Source: an uncultured Clostridia bacterium
GTDB lineage: Bacteria > Bacillota > Clostridia > Oscillospirales > Acutalibacteraceae
Direction of reading: 5' to 3'
Length of the DNA stretch: 61,241 nucleotides
Assembly: GCA_944376655.1 (NCBI GenBank)
Contig: CALWDJ010000012.1
Coordinates: forward strand, 1 to 61,241
Positions within the stretch are counted from its first letter, which is position 1. Every line of letters begins with the position of its first letter. This document shows positions 34,813-42,098 of the stretch, in pieces. A program made the translations under genes and the position numbers. Below the pieces are notes generated by a model. That model saw only the letters and a program-made list of their open reading frames with translations, ran no database searches and was not told the DNA's origin.

Positions 34813-35865
34813 ATGAAAAAGAAAAATATCATTCTGACGATTTCCGCCGCTGCCGCGTCCGTTCTCGCTTTATTTATCGTAACCGAGCCCGATATATGCG
34901 GCAGGGGAGCCGCCGAAGGCATTATCCTTTCAGGCAGAGTGATTATTCCGTCTCTTTTTCCCTTTACCGTATGCGTGCTCTTTCTTATGAAAAGCGGCGC
35001 TCTTAATATTCTGAATTTTGCGGACGGTTTCACAAGGCGGATTTTCGGCATTACGGCACAGAATTTCTCCGCGATGCTTTTCAGCTTTATCGGCGGCTAT
35101 CCTACCGGAGCCAAAATGCTGAACGAATCGGTAAGAGAGAAAAAAATATCTCCGGAAAACGCCGGTGTGCTTCTCTGCTGCTGCGTAAACGCCGGACCCG
35201 CGTTTGTAATTCTCGCGGTGGGAAGCTCTACCTTAGGCTCGCGCAAAGCCGGATACATACTTCTCGCGGCACATATAATCTCCGCGCTTATTTTGAGCTT
35301 TTTTCTGCGTTTTTTTATAAAAAAGGACAATGCGGCGTTGCAAAGCACCCGAACGCGAATCAGTGTATCGGATAATTTTGTCAGCTCGGTAGCCGACGCC
35401 GCCGCGTCGGTTATGACTGTATGCGCGTATGTGATACTGTTTTCGGTAATAGGCTCGTACATAGATAATTTATCGGGAAATATATCTTTTCTGCGTTTTG
35501 TCTCGCCCTTGCTTGAGGTCACAAACGGTGTTCAAAGTATATGCAATATTCATGCAATATCCTTTCTCCTCGGCTTTGCGGGAATTTCCATATGGTGTCA
35601 GGTAATAAGCGTTGGAAGCCTCATTAAATTCAATTTTCCCTTATTCGCCGCGGCAAGAATAATTCACGGACTTTTGTCCTCCGGTATCTGTATGCTTCTG
35701 CTTAAAATTTTCAGAATAACATTAAGCGTATCGGCGGGAATCAGCTTTAAGGCAAATTACGGCGGAGCGGCTCTTACGGTCTCTATGGCAAGCATGCTGA
35801 TTCTGCTTCTTATCTCGCTTTTCAGAAAAAAAGATACTGGAAATCTGCTTAACGATATAGTATAA
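34813..35865 (+). CDS. ylbJ: Sporulation integral membrane protein YlbJ
   Basis: 350 residues from the ATG at 34813 (GGTGA 7 bp upstream). About eight to ten hydrophobic helices. A family signature region SGRVIIPSLFPFTVCV and FSFIGGYPTGAKMLNE (about 85-100) is visible. YlbJ belongs to the nucleoside-transporter gate superfamily and is needed for sporulation in B. subtilis. It is divergent from yqfC-yqfD and is followed after 18 bp by a small cysteine protein. Confidence 0.93.
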   Translation: MKKKNIILTISAAAASVLALFIVTEPDICGRGAAEGIILSGRVIIPSLFPFTVCVLFLMKSGALNILNFADGFTRRIFGITAQNFSAMLFSFIGGYPTGAKMLNESVREKKISPENAGVLLCCCVNAGPAFVILAVGSSTLGSRKAGYILLAAHIISALILSFFLRFFIKKDNAALQSTRTRISVSDNFVSSVADAAASVMTVCAYVILFSVIGSYIDNLSGNISFLRFVSPLLEVTNGVQSICNIHAISFLLGFAGISIWCQVISVGSLIKFNFPLFAAARIIHGLLSSGICMLLLKIFRITLSVSAGISFKANYGGAALTVSMASMLILLLISLFRKKDTGNLLNDIV

Positions 35866-35883
35866 TATCTGCGGTGATTATAA

Positions 35884-36096
35884 ATGTCTTCTTTTTTCAA
35901 TAAAAATCTTCCGCGCGCCTGCAAGTACTGTGTGTACGGAAAAGATTCGGTAATAAGCGACGAGGTGCTCTGCAGCCGGCACGGCGTCACCCTGCCGGGC
36001 GATTCGTGCAGGCATTACAGGTATGACCCTTTAAGGCGTGAGCCTCAGCGTGCAAAGATTGCCGGCAACTACAAACCCGAAGACTTTTCTCTTTGA
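35884..36096 (+). CDS. Small cysteine-motif protein
   Basis: 70 residues with CKYC (13-16), CSRHG (about 30) and CRHYRYDP (about 42), consistent with a small zinc-binding site of four Cys/His ligands; the C-terminus is basic. GGTGA precedes the ATG. I do not recognise the family, but similar short proteins accompany ylbJ-type genes in Clostridia as far as I recall. Function unknown; co-transcription with ylbJ is likely from the 18-bp gap. Confidence 0.7.
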   Translation: MSSFFNKNLPRACKYCVYGKDSVISDEVLCSRHGVTLPGDSCRHYRYDPLRREPQRAKIAGNYKPEDFSL

Positions 36097-36179
36097 TTTC
36101 AATAAGTTATACAGTACTTTTTCGGGTTTATCTTCCAGTAAAAAAACATAGCAATTTTTAAGTTTCAAAAAAACAAAAA

Positions 36180-36223
36180 ATTTGTCAAACAGCTATTGAC
36201 AAATCCGTATTTTGTGATATAAT
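36180..36223 (+). promoter_or_regulatory. Promoter of tRNA-Met/tRNA-Trp with inverted repeat
   Basis: TTGACA (36196-36201), 16 bp, TATAAT (36218-36223), 15 bp before the first tRNA. A perfect 9-bp inverted repeat, ATTTGTCAA and TTGACAAAT (36180-36204), includes the -35 box. Confidence 0.75.
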
Positions 36224-36238
36224 AATTCTTGCTTGTTC

Positions 36239-36315
36239 GGGCCATTAGCTCAGTTGGTTAGAGCAACCGGCTCATAACCGGTCGGTCCGCGGTTCGAGTC
36301 CGTGATGGCCCACCA
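36239..36315 (+). tRNA. tRNA with CAT anticodon (Met type)
   Basis: 77 nt with encoded CCA. Acceptor GGGCCAT pairs with ATGGCCC; anticodon stem CCGG/CCGG around loop CTCATAA. The CAT anticodon means elongator Met or lysidine-modified Ile; the first pair G-C excludes an initiator tRNA. Confidence 0.92.
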
Positions 36316-36327
36316 AATAAGCATTTT

Positions 36328-36403
36328 AGGGGTATAGCTCAGCTGGTAGAGCATCGGTCTCCAAAACCGAGTGCCGAGGGTTCGATCCCTTCTGCCCCTG
36401 CCA
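36328..36403 (+). tRNA. tRNA-Trp (CCA anticodon)
   Basis: 76 nt with encoded CCA. Acceptor AGGGGTA pairs with TGCCCCT; anticodon loop CTCCAAA; T-arm GAGGGTTCGATCCCTTC. It shares a transcript with the preceding tRNA. Confidence 0.95.
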
Positions 36404-36406
36404 GCG

Positions 36407-36442
36407 AAAAACGGCTTAAACCTGCGGGTTTAAGCCGTTTTT
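36407..36442 (+). terminator. Terminator of the tRNA operon
   Basis: A 16-bp perfect stem (36407-36422 with 36427-36442), ending in T5. The 220 bp that follow, up to the GNAT gene, contain no feature I can name. Confidence 0.85.
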
Positions 36443-36663
36443 CTTATGCTTTTTCTTATCGGCACTTGGTCTGCTTTTCCGCATTTTGATGCTCAAAATG
36501 AGCGTCAATTTCGTATCCGGTGCTATCTGTTTGCAATGATTTCGTCTGGTACATCATCAATTTAGCATCAATTTTCAATAGGAATTTGCACTTCAAATAC
36601 TTTGTGTGTTATAGTTAATTCTTAAAAGAAAACATCTTTTCATAACAAAAAGGAGAAATTAAC

Positions 36664-37167
36664 ATGAAGCTCCTTGAGACAAACAGATTAATACTACGTG
36701 ATTGGAATGAACAAGATTTAAATGATCTGTTTATTATACTATCTAATCCCAATGTAGCGCTTCCGGCTGATTCATCGCCAATTACTACATTATGTGAATG
36801 TAAAAACATTTTAGACTACTTAATTGATATGAAAAACAATTATGCTATTGAATTAAAATCTACCGGTCACATTATAGGTACAATAGGATTAAATGAAGAT
36901 GCAAAAAGAAATGCAGACACACGAAATCTCGGATTTTCATTGGCCGAGGAATTCTGGAATCAAGGAATTATGACAGAAGCACTTACAGCTGTTATAGCAA
37001 ATGCCAAGAGTATCACAAATAAATTATCAGCAATACATAAACAAAACCCTAAAACAGAACATATACTAAAAAAATTCGGATTTCAACAGATTGATGTTAT
37101 TCATAATATTCAAAGAAGAGCAAATGAAGTTCCTCATGACGAACCGTATTATATATTGATTTTATAA
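36664..37167 (+). CDS. GNAT-family N-acetyltransferase (RimJ/RimL-like)
   Basis: 167 residues. Typical start TNRLILRDWNEQDLNDLFIILSNP, then GHIIGTIGLNEDA, LGFSLAEEFWNQGIMTEALTAVI (acetyl-CoA-binding region, about 95-120), and KKFGFQQID near the end. AAAGGAG lies 9 bp before the ATG. The gene is noticeably AT-richer than the core genes to its left and lies between the tRNA cluster and an integrase, so it was probably acquired. The substrate is unknown. Confidence 0.88.
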   Translation: MKLLETNRLILRDWNEQDLNDLFIILSNPNVALPADSSPITTLCECKNILDYLIDMKNNYAIELKSTGHIIGTIGLNEDAKRNADTRNLGFSLAEEFWNQGIMTEALTAVIANAKSITNKLSAIHKQNPKTEHILKKFGFQQIDVIHNIQRRANEVPHDEPYYILIL

Positions 37168-37298
37168 TTGCTATCAAGGTGTATACGAACTGATTGCGAT
37201 GTATATAAATGCTGTTTTCGTTGGATTTTACTTTATTTCTTTGTTTACTCCGTATCAAATTTTGACCGTCCAAGCTTCCTCTTGGACGGTCTTTCTCG

Positions 37299-38513
37299 TT
37301 ACATTTCAAATCCTTCAGTTATTCCGCTTAGTCTTGACGTATCCTTTTTCACATAGTAAAGCTCTGTTATCTGCGAGGTGCTATGTCCAAGCAGATCCGC
37401 CACCTGCCGTGGCGATAACGATTTGATTGTTCCGTCAGGCTGTTTCTGTCCATTAACCAGATTGGTAGCAAAGGTATGCCGAAGGCTGTGCAAGCCTTTC
37501 CGTTTAATACCTGCCGCTTTAAGTATACGGTAAAATCTTTTTCTCAGATTGACCGGCTTTGTATAATCCCCCTTCTCGTCGCATACAAGGGGTGTATTTT
37601 CGCCGAAGTAGCTTTCATCGCGTAAATCCCTTACCGATTCCAATGCCGCCGAATTAAGCGGTACAGTGCGCTTACTTGTTGCGCTTTTAGGTTTTCCAAT
37701 TTTAATTTCTGTTCCGCCTGCGCTTTTAACACCATCACGCTTGAATATCTCTTTTACGCCCTGCCGTACCGTCAGGGTTTTATTTTCAAGATCAATATCG
37801 CTGTTAAGGAGCCCCAGCAGTTCGCCTGTTCTGAGTCCTGTATTAAGCATCAGAATATATGCCGCGGCTTGCCGGTATTTCCGCTTTCCGTCTTTGAATG
37901 TGCTGAAAGCTTCTGCTTTAAATTTTTCAATTTCTTCCGGTTCAAAAATTGTTACCGTTTCACACTCGGGAAGATTTTCTTTGTTTTGCGCCGAAAGGAA
38001 ATTACTTTTCTTTATCATCTCCACATTTGACATAGGATTTTTCGGGATAAGCTCTTCTCTGTACAGATAACGGAAATATTCATTAAGCATCACATATGCT
38101 TTTTTAACGGTAGTATAAGCATAATTTTCATTCATCAGGCAGTTGAGCAGATTTTTGATATCTACCGCCGTAATATCTCCTACCGGCTTTTCTCCAAGCA
38201 TTGGATAGATTTGATTCTTAGCACTGCATTCACATCGGTCATATGTAGTCTGCTCTACAGATGGGAATTTGAATACCTCCAGCCAGCTCTGCATACTGTC
38301 CTGTAACTTTTTTACTGTTTCATCCGATGCCGCCGCCTGATTTTCAAAGTCCGTAATATAGTCCGTCATCTTTTTATTGACTTCTGCTTTCGTTGTTCCG
38401 GAAAAGCTTTTCCGTTTTCGCTCACCGTGTTCGTCCATATACCAGACTACACCGCACCATCGGTTATCCGTTCTTTTGAAAGCACTTCCGTTAGTTAACA
38501 GCTTTCTCTGCAT
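37299..38513 (-). CDS. int: Tyrosine-type site-specific integrase
   Basis: 404 residues. N-terminal arm-binding domain (GVVWYMDEHGERKRKSFSGTTKAEVNKKM), core-binding SAM-like domain (about 70-165), and catalytic domain with the first Arg in LNTGLRTGELLGL (about 240), HSLRHTFATNL (H-x-x-R, about 344), LGHSTSQITELYY with the terminal Tyr (about 385). All catalytic residues appear present, so it is probably active. It integrates and excises the element. It overlaps the small gene before it by 19 bp. Confidence 0.95.
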   Translation of the reverse strand: MQRKLLTNGSAFKRTDNRWCGVVWYMDEHGERKRKSFSGTTKAEVNKKMTDYITDFENQAAASDETVKKLQDSMQSWLEVFKFPSVEQTTYDRCECSAKNQIYPMLGEKPVGDITAVDIKNLLNCLMNENYAYTTVKKAYVMLNEYFRYLYREELIPKNPMSNVEMIKKSNFLSAQNKENLPECETVTIFEPEEIEKFKAEAFSTFKDGKRKYRQAAAYILMLNTGLRTGELLGLLNSDIDLENKTLTVRQGVKEIFKRDGVKSAGGTEIKIGKPKSATSKRTVPLNSAALESVRDLRDESYFGENTPLVCDEKGDYTKPVNLRKRFYRILKAAGIKRKGLHSLRHTFATNLVNGQKQPDGTIKSLSPRQVADLLGHSTSQITELYYVKKDTSRLSGITEGFEM

Positions 38514-38803
38514 TCCTTGCCGCCTCCCGGTATTTCAAATTCATAAATACTGTTTTGTGTAGTTAAAGTGATTATGTCGCCTTCAGTGGCTATATCTCCG
38601 CAACCCGTTATAAGGTCGTACTCCGAATTCATAAAACGGATGAAGTATTTTCCGGGATACTTTTTCTCGCTTTCGAAGATAAACAATATTCCTTTAAGAG
38701 CGACACATTCTTCTCTCCAATTCCAGATTTTATACGGCATATTGGAAATACGGCGTATGCTCTTACATACCGTTTCCTCATAGCTTTCGATAAGCTTCGG
38801 CAT
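38495..38803 (-). CDS. Small unrecognised protein upstream of integrase
   Basis: 102 residues from the ATG at 38803, chosen for AAGGGGCTG upstream; a longer frame has no such site. Two halves: a polar helical start (MPKLIESYEETVCKSIRRISNMPYKIWNW) and a beta-rich end (LKGILFIFESEKKYPGKYFIRFMNSEYD). I do not recognise it. The position directly before and overlapping the integrase suggests a role in the element, for example recombination directionality, but the sequence does not look like a typical excisionase. Confidence 0.6.
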   Translation of the reverse strand: MPKLIESYEETVCKSIRRISNMPYKIWNWREECVALKGILFIFESEKKYPGKYFIRFMNSEYDLITGCGDIATEGDIITLTTQNSIYEFEIPGGGKECRESC

Positions 38804-39043
38804 TATTTTCAGCCCCTTTCTTAACGACACACTATACCACAAAACCTTGTTCATATCCAGCGTCTTTACGAGAAGTAATAAAAAAGTCACATACTGAAGT
38901 GAATGCTTTGTTTTTCATCCCCACCGTGGCTTGTCTGTGTACCAGACGGTCGGTTTCCAAGTCGTGAACCTGCTATATAGGTTTTCTTGAATTTTAACCG
39001 CTTTTATGTTATACTATTATCAGAAAAACAGGGAGGTGTTTTC

Positions 39044-39355
39044 GTGAACGACAAGATATATACCATTGAAGAAATCCAAAAAATTGTTTCTCCAATTGCC
39101 GCCAATCATGGCGTTGAAAGAGTCTTTTTGTTTGGTTCTTATGCTCGCGGAGAAGCTTCCGCTGATAGCGATCTTGATTTTCGTATAGACTCCGGTAAGG
39201 CCACCGACTATTTTACATTGGGACAAATGTATTGTGACCTTGAAGATAGCTTTCAAAAAAGACTTGATTTATTAACAACCGGCAGCCTTGACCAAAAATT
39301 TCTTGATAGAATAGGAAAGGAGGAAATCCTGATTTATGGAAACCAAAGAACGTGA
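39044..39355 (+). CDS. mntA: MNT-type nucleotidyltransferase antitoxin (MntA-like)
   Basis: 103 residues from a GTG at 39044 with GGGAGGTG 5 bp upstream. The minimal nucleotidyltransferase motif GSYARGEASADSDLDFRID (about 31-49: GS...DxD) is intact. MntA-type proteins add AMP units to a HEPN partner toxin and neutralise it. The gene overlaps its partner by 20 bp. It points against the flanking mobile-element genes, as a self-standing addiction or defence unit. Confidence 0.88.
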   Translation: MNDKIYTIEEIQKIVSPIAANHGVERVFLFGSYARGEASADSDLDFRIDSGKATDYFTLGQMYCDLEDSFQKRLDLLTTGSLDQKFLDRIGKEEILIYGNQRT

Positions 39356-39725
39356 TATGTCAATCATTGAAAAAATACATGAGTATTGTACTCAAATTGC
39401 TGATACGCACGAAAGATTTAACGATTCATATGAACAGTTCGATTCTGATTTCATATATCGAAATGCCATCTGCCTTTGTCTGTTACAAATAGGAGAACTA
39501 TCCGGCAAGTTATCTGATGAATTCAAAGAAAGTAACAATGATATTCCCTGGCGTGCAATTCGCGGTATGCGAAATATGGTCGCGCACGAATACGGTCACA
39601 TAGATATTCCCACACTCTGGAATACTTCGCATAAATACATTCTGGAATTAAAATCGTTTTGCGAAACGGTTTTATCTATTGAAGAAACAGAAGATATATC
39701 GCAAGACTTTATACAAAAGATGTAA
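39336..39725 (+). CDS. hepT: HEPN-domain toxin (HepT/DUF86-like)
   Basis: 129 residues, all-helical. The HEPN RNase motif R-x4-H is present in RGMRNMVAHEYG (about 69-80), followed by a tyrosine within three residues of the His, the site modified by AMP addition in the characterised HepT/MntA pair. DUF86 features: FIYRNAICLCLLQIGELSGKLSDEF. The predicted activity is RNA cleavage when not neutralised. Paired with the MNT gene in the type VII toxin-antitoxin layout, though the gene order here is antitoxin first. Confidence 0.88.
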   Translation: METKERDMSIIEKIHEYCTQIADTHERFNDSYEQFDSDFIYRNAICLCLLQIGELSGKLSDEFKESNNDIPWRAIRGMRNMVAHEYGHIDIPTLWNTSHKYILELKSFCETVLSIEETEDISQDFIQKM

Positions 39726-39730
39726 TGGGA

Positions 39731-39758
39731 GCAGATCGGCTGTGGCCGGTCTGCTTTT
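39731..39758 (+). terminator. Terminator of the mntA-hepT pair
   Basis: A ten-bp stem (39731-39740 with 39745-39754, one wobble) and T4, reaching the end of the convergent relaxase gene. Confidence 0.7.
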
Positions 39759-41112
39759 ACATATTCATGGTAAATCCCTGTTCCTCATCTTCGCTGTGAT
39801 CTGTCTGCACGGAACGATCGGTTTTCAAGCCGTGGGCCTGTTTCTTCTGCTCAATTTTTGATTTCAGTTTTCCGTCTATCTGCGAATTAAGACGGGATAT
39901 TTTTTTCTTGTAGCTTTGTGTGATCATTCGCACAAGCGCACTTACAAAGGATTTTACGGTTGTATCAATCTCTGCGGTGTGCGCTGCGGATATCTCCGCG
40001 GTTGTAAATTCCACTGCTGCTTTCACGATCATATTTTTAATACTGCGGAATTCTTTGTTATGCTCAAGAGGAACCGGAGCCTTTTTCTTATCGTAATACA
40101 GTGATAACTTTTCACGGTTTACTTTGCTCCACTCATCATACAGCTCGGCAATACCATTGTCTTTGGCAAGCTCCGAAACAATTTTATTAACAGTATCTTT
40201 TATATCGGCAGGCAAATATCCGTACTGCTTTCTGCCGTTGTAATTTTGAAGTTTAGAAACCAATTCTCTGAACAGAACCGTCATCCGTGTAGTTGTTTCA
40301 TAGGAATTACCGATACTTGCTGCCGTCGCATAGAGATCATATTTTGCCTCCTCTTTCAGGCGGTTACGCAGATCCGTTTCCATCGCGAACAGCTTATACT
40401 GCTCGTTCCGGAAAATATCATTACCGAAAGCGCTTCGCAGATCATCAATGCTTTTCTTTGTCATCCAGCCCTGCTTTGCGTCCTTGCTGTAAACCAGAAG
40501 ATGCATATGCGGATGGTGGGTTGTATTATGGAATGCGCCGTACCATTGCAGGTTGTTGATGTCAATATTATGCGCATGGGCTATTTCAATAACATTGCGG
40601 CGGACTAAATCTTTCCAGACCTGTGCACTGTTGTATCCGAGCCGTTCCGCATCTTCGCGCCGCAGACTGATTACGTGTGTCCAGATGATTCCCTGATGCT
40701 GACCGACTTCATTTGCAACCTCTTTAAGATCAATTTTATCGTCTGTCTGCGAGAACAATCCGTGTCCGCTGAGCTTTTCAACTCCGGGGCGGTTAGCCAT
40801 ATACTCCACAATCTTTTTCATATCACCGATACGGTCGGCGTTGCGTTCAATAAAGGCATCAATAAATTCCGTGGCATTATTTTTCATAGGTGCTTTCAGG
40901 TAATCCTGATATTCAGGATATTTCTCTACTTCGGAATCGATTTTTAATATCTGCTTTATAAGCCTTTGTTGACGAACAGTAGAAGGAGCGACGTCCGTTC
41001 CTACTGGAACTTTTTCTACGCCTACACGGGTAGCCATATATTTTACAAGGTTGCCCGCCGTTTTCTTTGGCGTGTTTCGCATATACCTGCTTGTCACAAT
41101 AATTTTCGGCAT
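39757..41112 (-). CDS. Relaxase, MobL-like (HUH family)
   Basis: 451 residues. The HUH metal-binding motif HNTTHHPHMHLLVYS lies at about 200-214. The N-terminus (MPKIIVTSRYMRNTPKKTAGNLVKYMATRVGVEKV) matches MobL/MobP-type relaxases of Firmicutes, with tyrosines at 10 and 25 as nicking candidates. The C-terminal third is helical. It would nick oriT and lead DNA transfer. The ATG overlaps the stop of the accessory protein (TGATG). The gene appears full length. Confidence 0.9.
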   Translation of the reverse strand: MPKIIVTSRYMRNTPKKTAGNLVKYMATRVGVEKVPVGTDVAPSTVRQQRLIKQILKIDSEVEKYPEYQDYLKAPMKNNATEFIDAFIERNADRIGDMKKIVEYMANRPGVEKLSGHGLFSQTDDKIDLKEVANEVGQHQGIIWTHVISLRREDAERLGYNSAQVWKDLVRRNVIEIAHAHNIDINNLQWYGAFHNTTHHPHMHLLVYSKDAKQGWMTKKSIDDLRSAFGNDIFRNEQYKLFAMETDLRNRLKEEAKYDLYATAASIGNSYETTTRMTVLFRELVSKLQNYNGRKQYGYLPADIKDTVNKIVSELAKDNGIAELYDEWSKVNREKLSLYYDKKKAPVPLEHNKEFRSIKNMIVKAAVEFTTAEISAAHTAEIDTTVKSFVSALVRMITQSYKKKISRLNSQIDGKLKSKIEQKKQAHGLKTDRSVQTDHSEDEEQGFTMNM

Positions 41113-41516
41113 CAGTATTCACCCTTCTGCCAGTCGTAGGCATCCTCGAAAGTAATAATTCCGTTATTCTCCGACACCATTCTTGAACAGGATTCGCGGA
41201 GCTTGTCCATCATATTAGGATTGATATTAAATTCGGCAGCGATTACATTACTGTTCATTGCCTGTTCTACTGCTAACTTGAAGAGCATTTCACAAATATT
41301 TTTCTCGACGGAACGAATTTCGCTTTTGATTGCTCCGGATAATACCGGAGACAAATAATTCATATTCTTCTGTGAGCGAAGATATCCGATATAGAAGCTA
41401 ACCGCCTTACAAACAAAATCTCCTTTGGATTTTGCTCCCGCTTCTGTCATCATTTCTTCTATCTCCGATACCATAGAAGGATACATCCAATAGGCGTATT
41501 TTTTCTTGTTTTCCAT
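41112..41516 (-). CDS. Relaxase accessory protein
   Basis: 134 residues from the ATG at 41516 with AAAGGAGGA upstream. The N-terminal 50 residues (KKKYAYWMYPSMVSEIEEMMTEAGAKSKGDFVCKAVSFYIGYL) look like a ribbon-helix-helix DNA-binding unit of the kind that helps relaxases at oriT; the rest is helical. It is translationally coupled to the relaxase. Function is inferred from position. Confidence 0.75.
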   Translation of the reverse strand: MENKKKYAYWMYPSMVSEIEEMMTEAGAKSKGDFVCKAVSFYIGYLRSQKNMNYLSPVLSGAIKSEIRSVEKNICEMLFKLAVEQAMNSNVIAAEFNINPNMMDKLRESCSRMVSENNGIITFEDAYDWQKGEY

Positions 41517-42098
41517 CAAAACTCCTCCTTTCAGACAGACCCCTCAAAGGAGCTTTTACGACCCCTTTGAAAAGCCCCTAACGGTCGGCTCTGCCGTCCG
41601 ATGTGGTGCGTGCGGGAGACCCCGCACTTTAACCTGCTATAATAATCAGACAAGGGAAAACGCTGCATATTACTCGAATATTTAAACCGCTTGTTTCGGT
41701 CGATTGTAGTTTTATGTTTCTAAGGATCAAGAAAAAATATATCAACAAGTGAAGAAACGTACCTATATAATAAAACTGCAATTTGGCTTACAAAGCACAC
41801 TACGCCCATTATATAAAAAAGAAAATAACTGCTTCCGAATTTGAGGAATGAACACACTTTACATCCATTATCCAGGACAAGGCTCTTGCGGGAAAAATGC
41901 CATATGTGCAATATTATGACTTTTTTAAGCAATAATTTCATCTTAAAATATTTACTGTAAATTAAAACTTTTAGTACCGCAATAACTTCCATGCTTATTA
42001 AATCAAAGATTAATTTCGGTAATCTTTGCGTCTGATCGTTTTTCAGCAGTGAATTAAGTAATCTGTTGCTTGTTTAACAGCTGAAAAAATGTATATTT
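41517..42098. other. Gene-free region with candidate oriT
   Basis: 582 bp upstream of the mobilization genes. A cluster of stems occupies about 41541-41627: CCTCAAAGG near a CCCCTTTGA repeat, ACGG with CCGT at 41581-41597, and a perfect GTGCGGG/CCCGCAC hairpin at 41610-41627, followed by a conserved-looking AACCTGCTATAATAATCAGAC tail. This fits an oriT next to a relaxase gene. The rest (41650-42098) is AT-rich; a 90-residue minus frame at 41720-41992 lacks a ribosome binding site and is not called. Confidence 0.4.

Larger units (their letters stand above)
37299..41627. mobile_element. Small integrative mobilizable element
   Basis: The segment holds, in order: tyrosine integrase, a small overlapping protein, a nucleotidyltransferase/HEPN gene pair, a MobL-like relaxase, its accessory protein and a candidate oriT. 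No type IV secretion genes are present, so it would depend on a helper. Ends are not resolved: I found no convincing direct repeats, and coordinates cover only the recognised genes. The GNAT gene to the left may be cargo or a neighbour. Confidence 0.75.

Noticed and set aside
36328-36403. tRNA-Trp 3' end as the attachment site of the mobilizable element
   Set aside because: I found no copy of the tRNA 3' sequence near the other side of the element, and the tRNA terminator is intact behind it.
41720-41992. A 90-residue minus-strand frame with hydrophobic stretches in the gap before the GH106-like gene
   Set aside because: No ribosome binding site, low-complexity AT-driven composition and no recognisable family.
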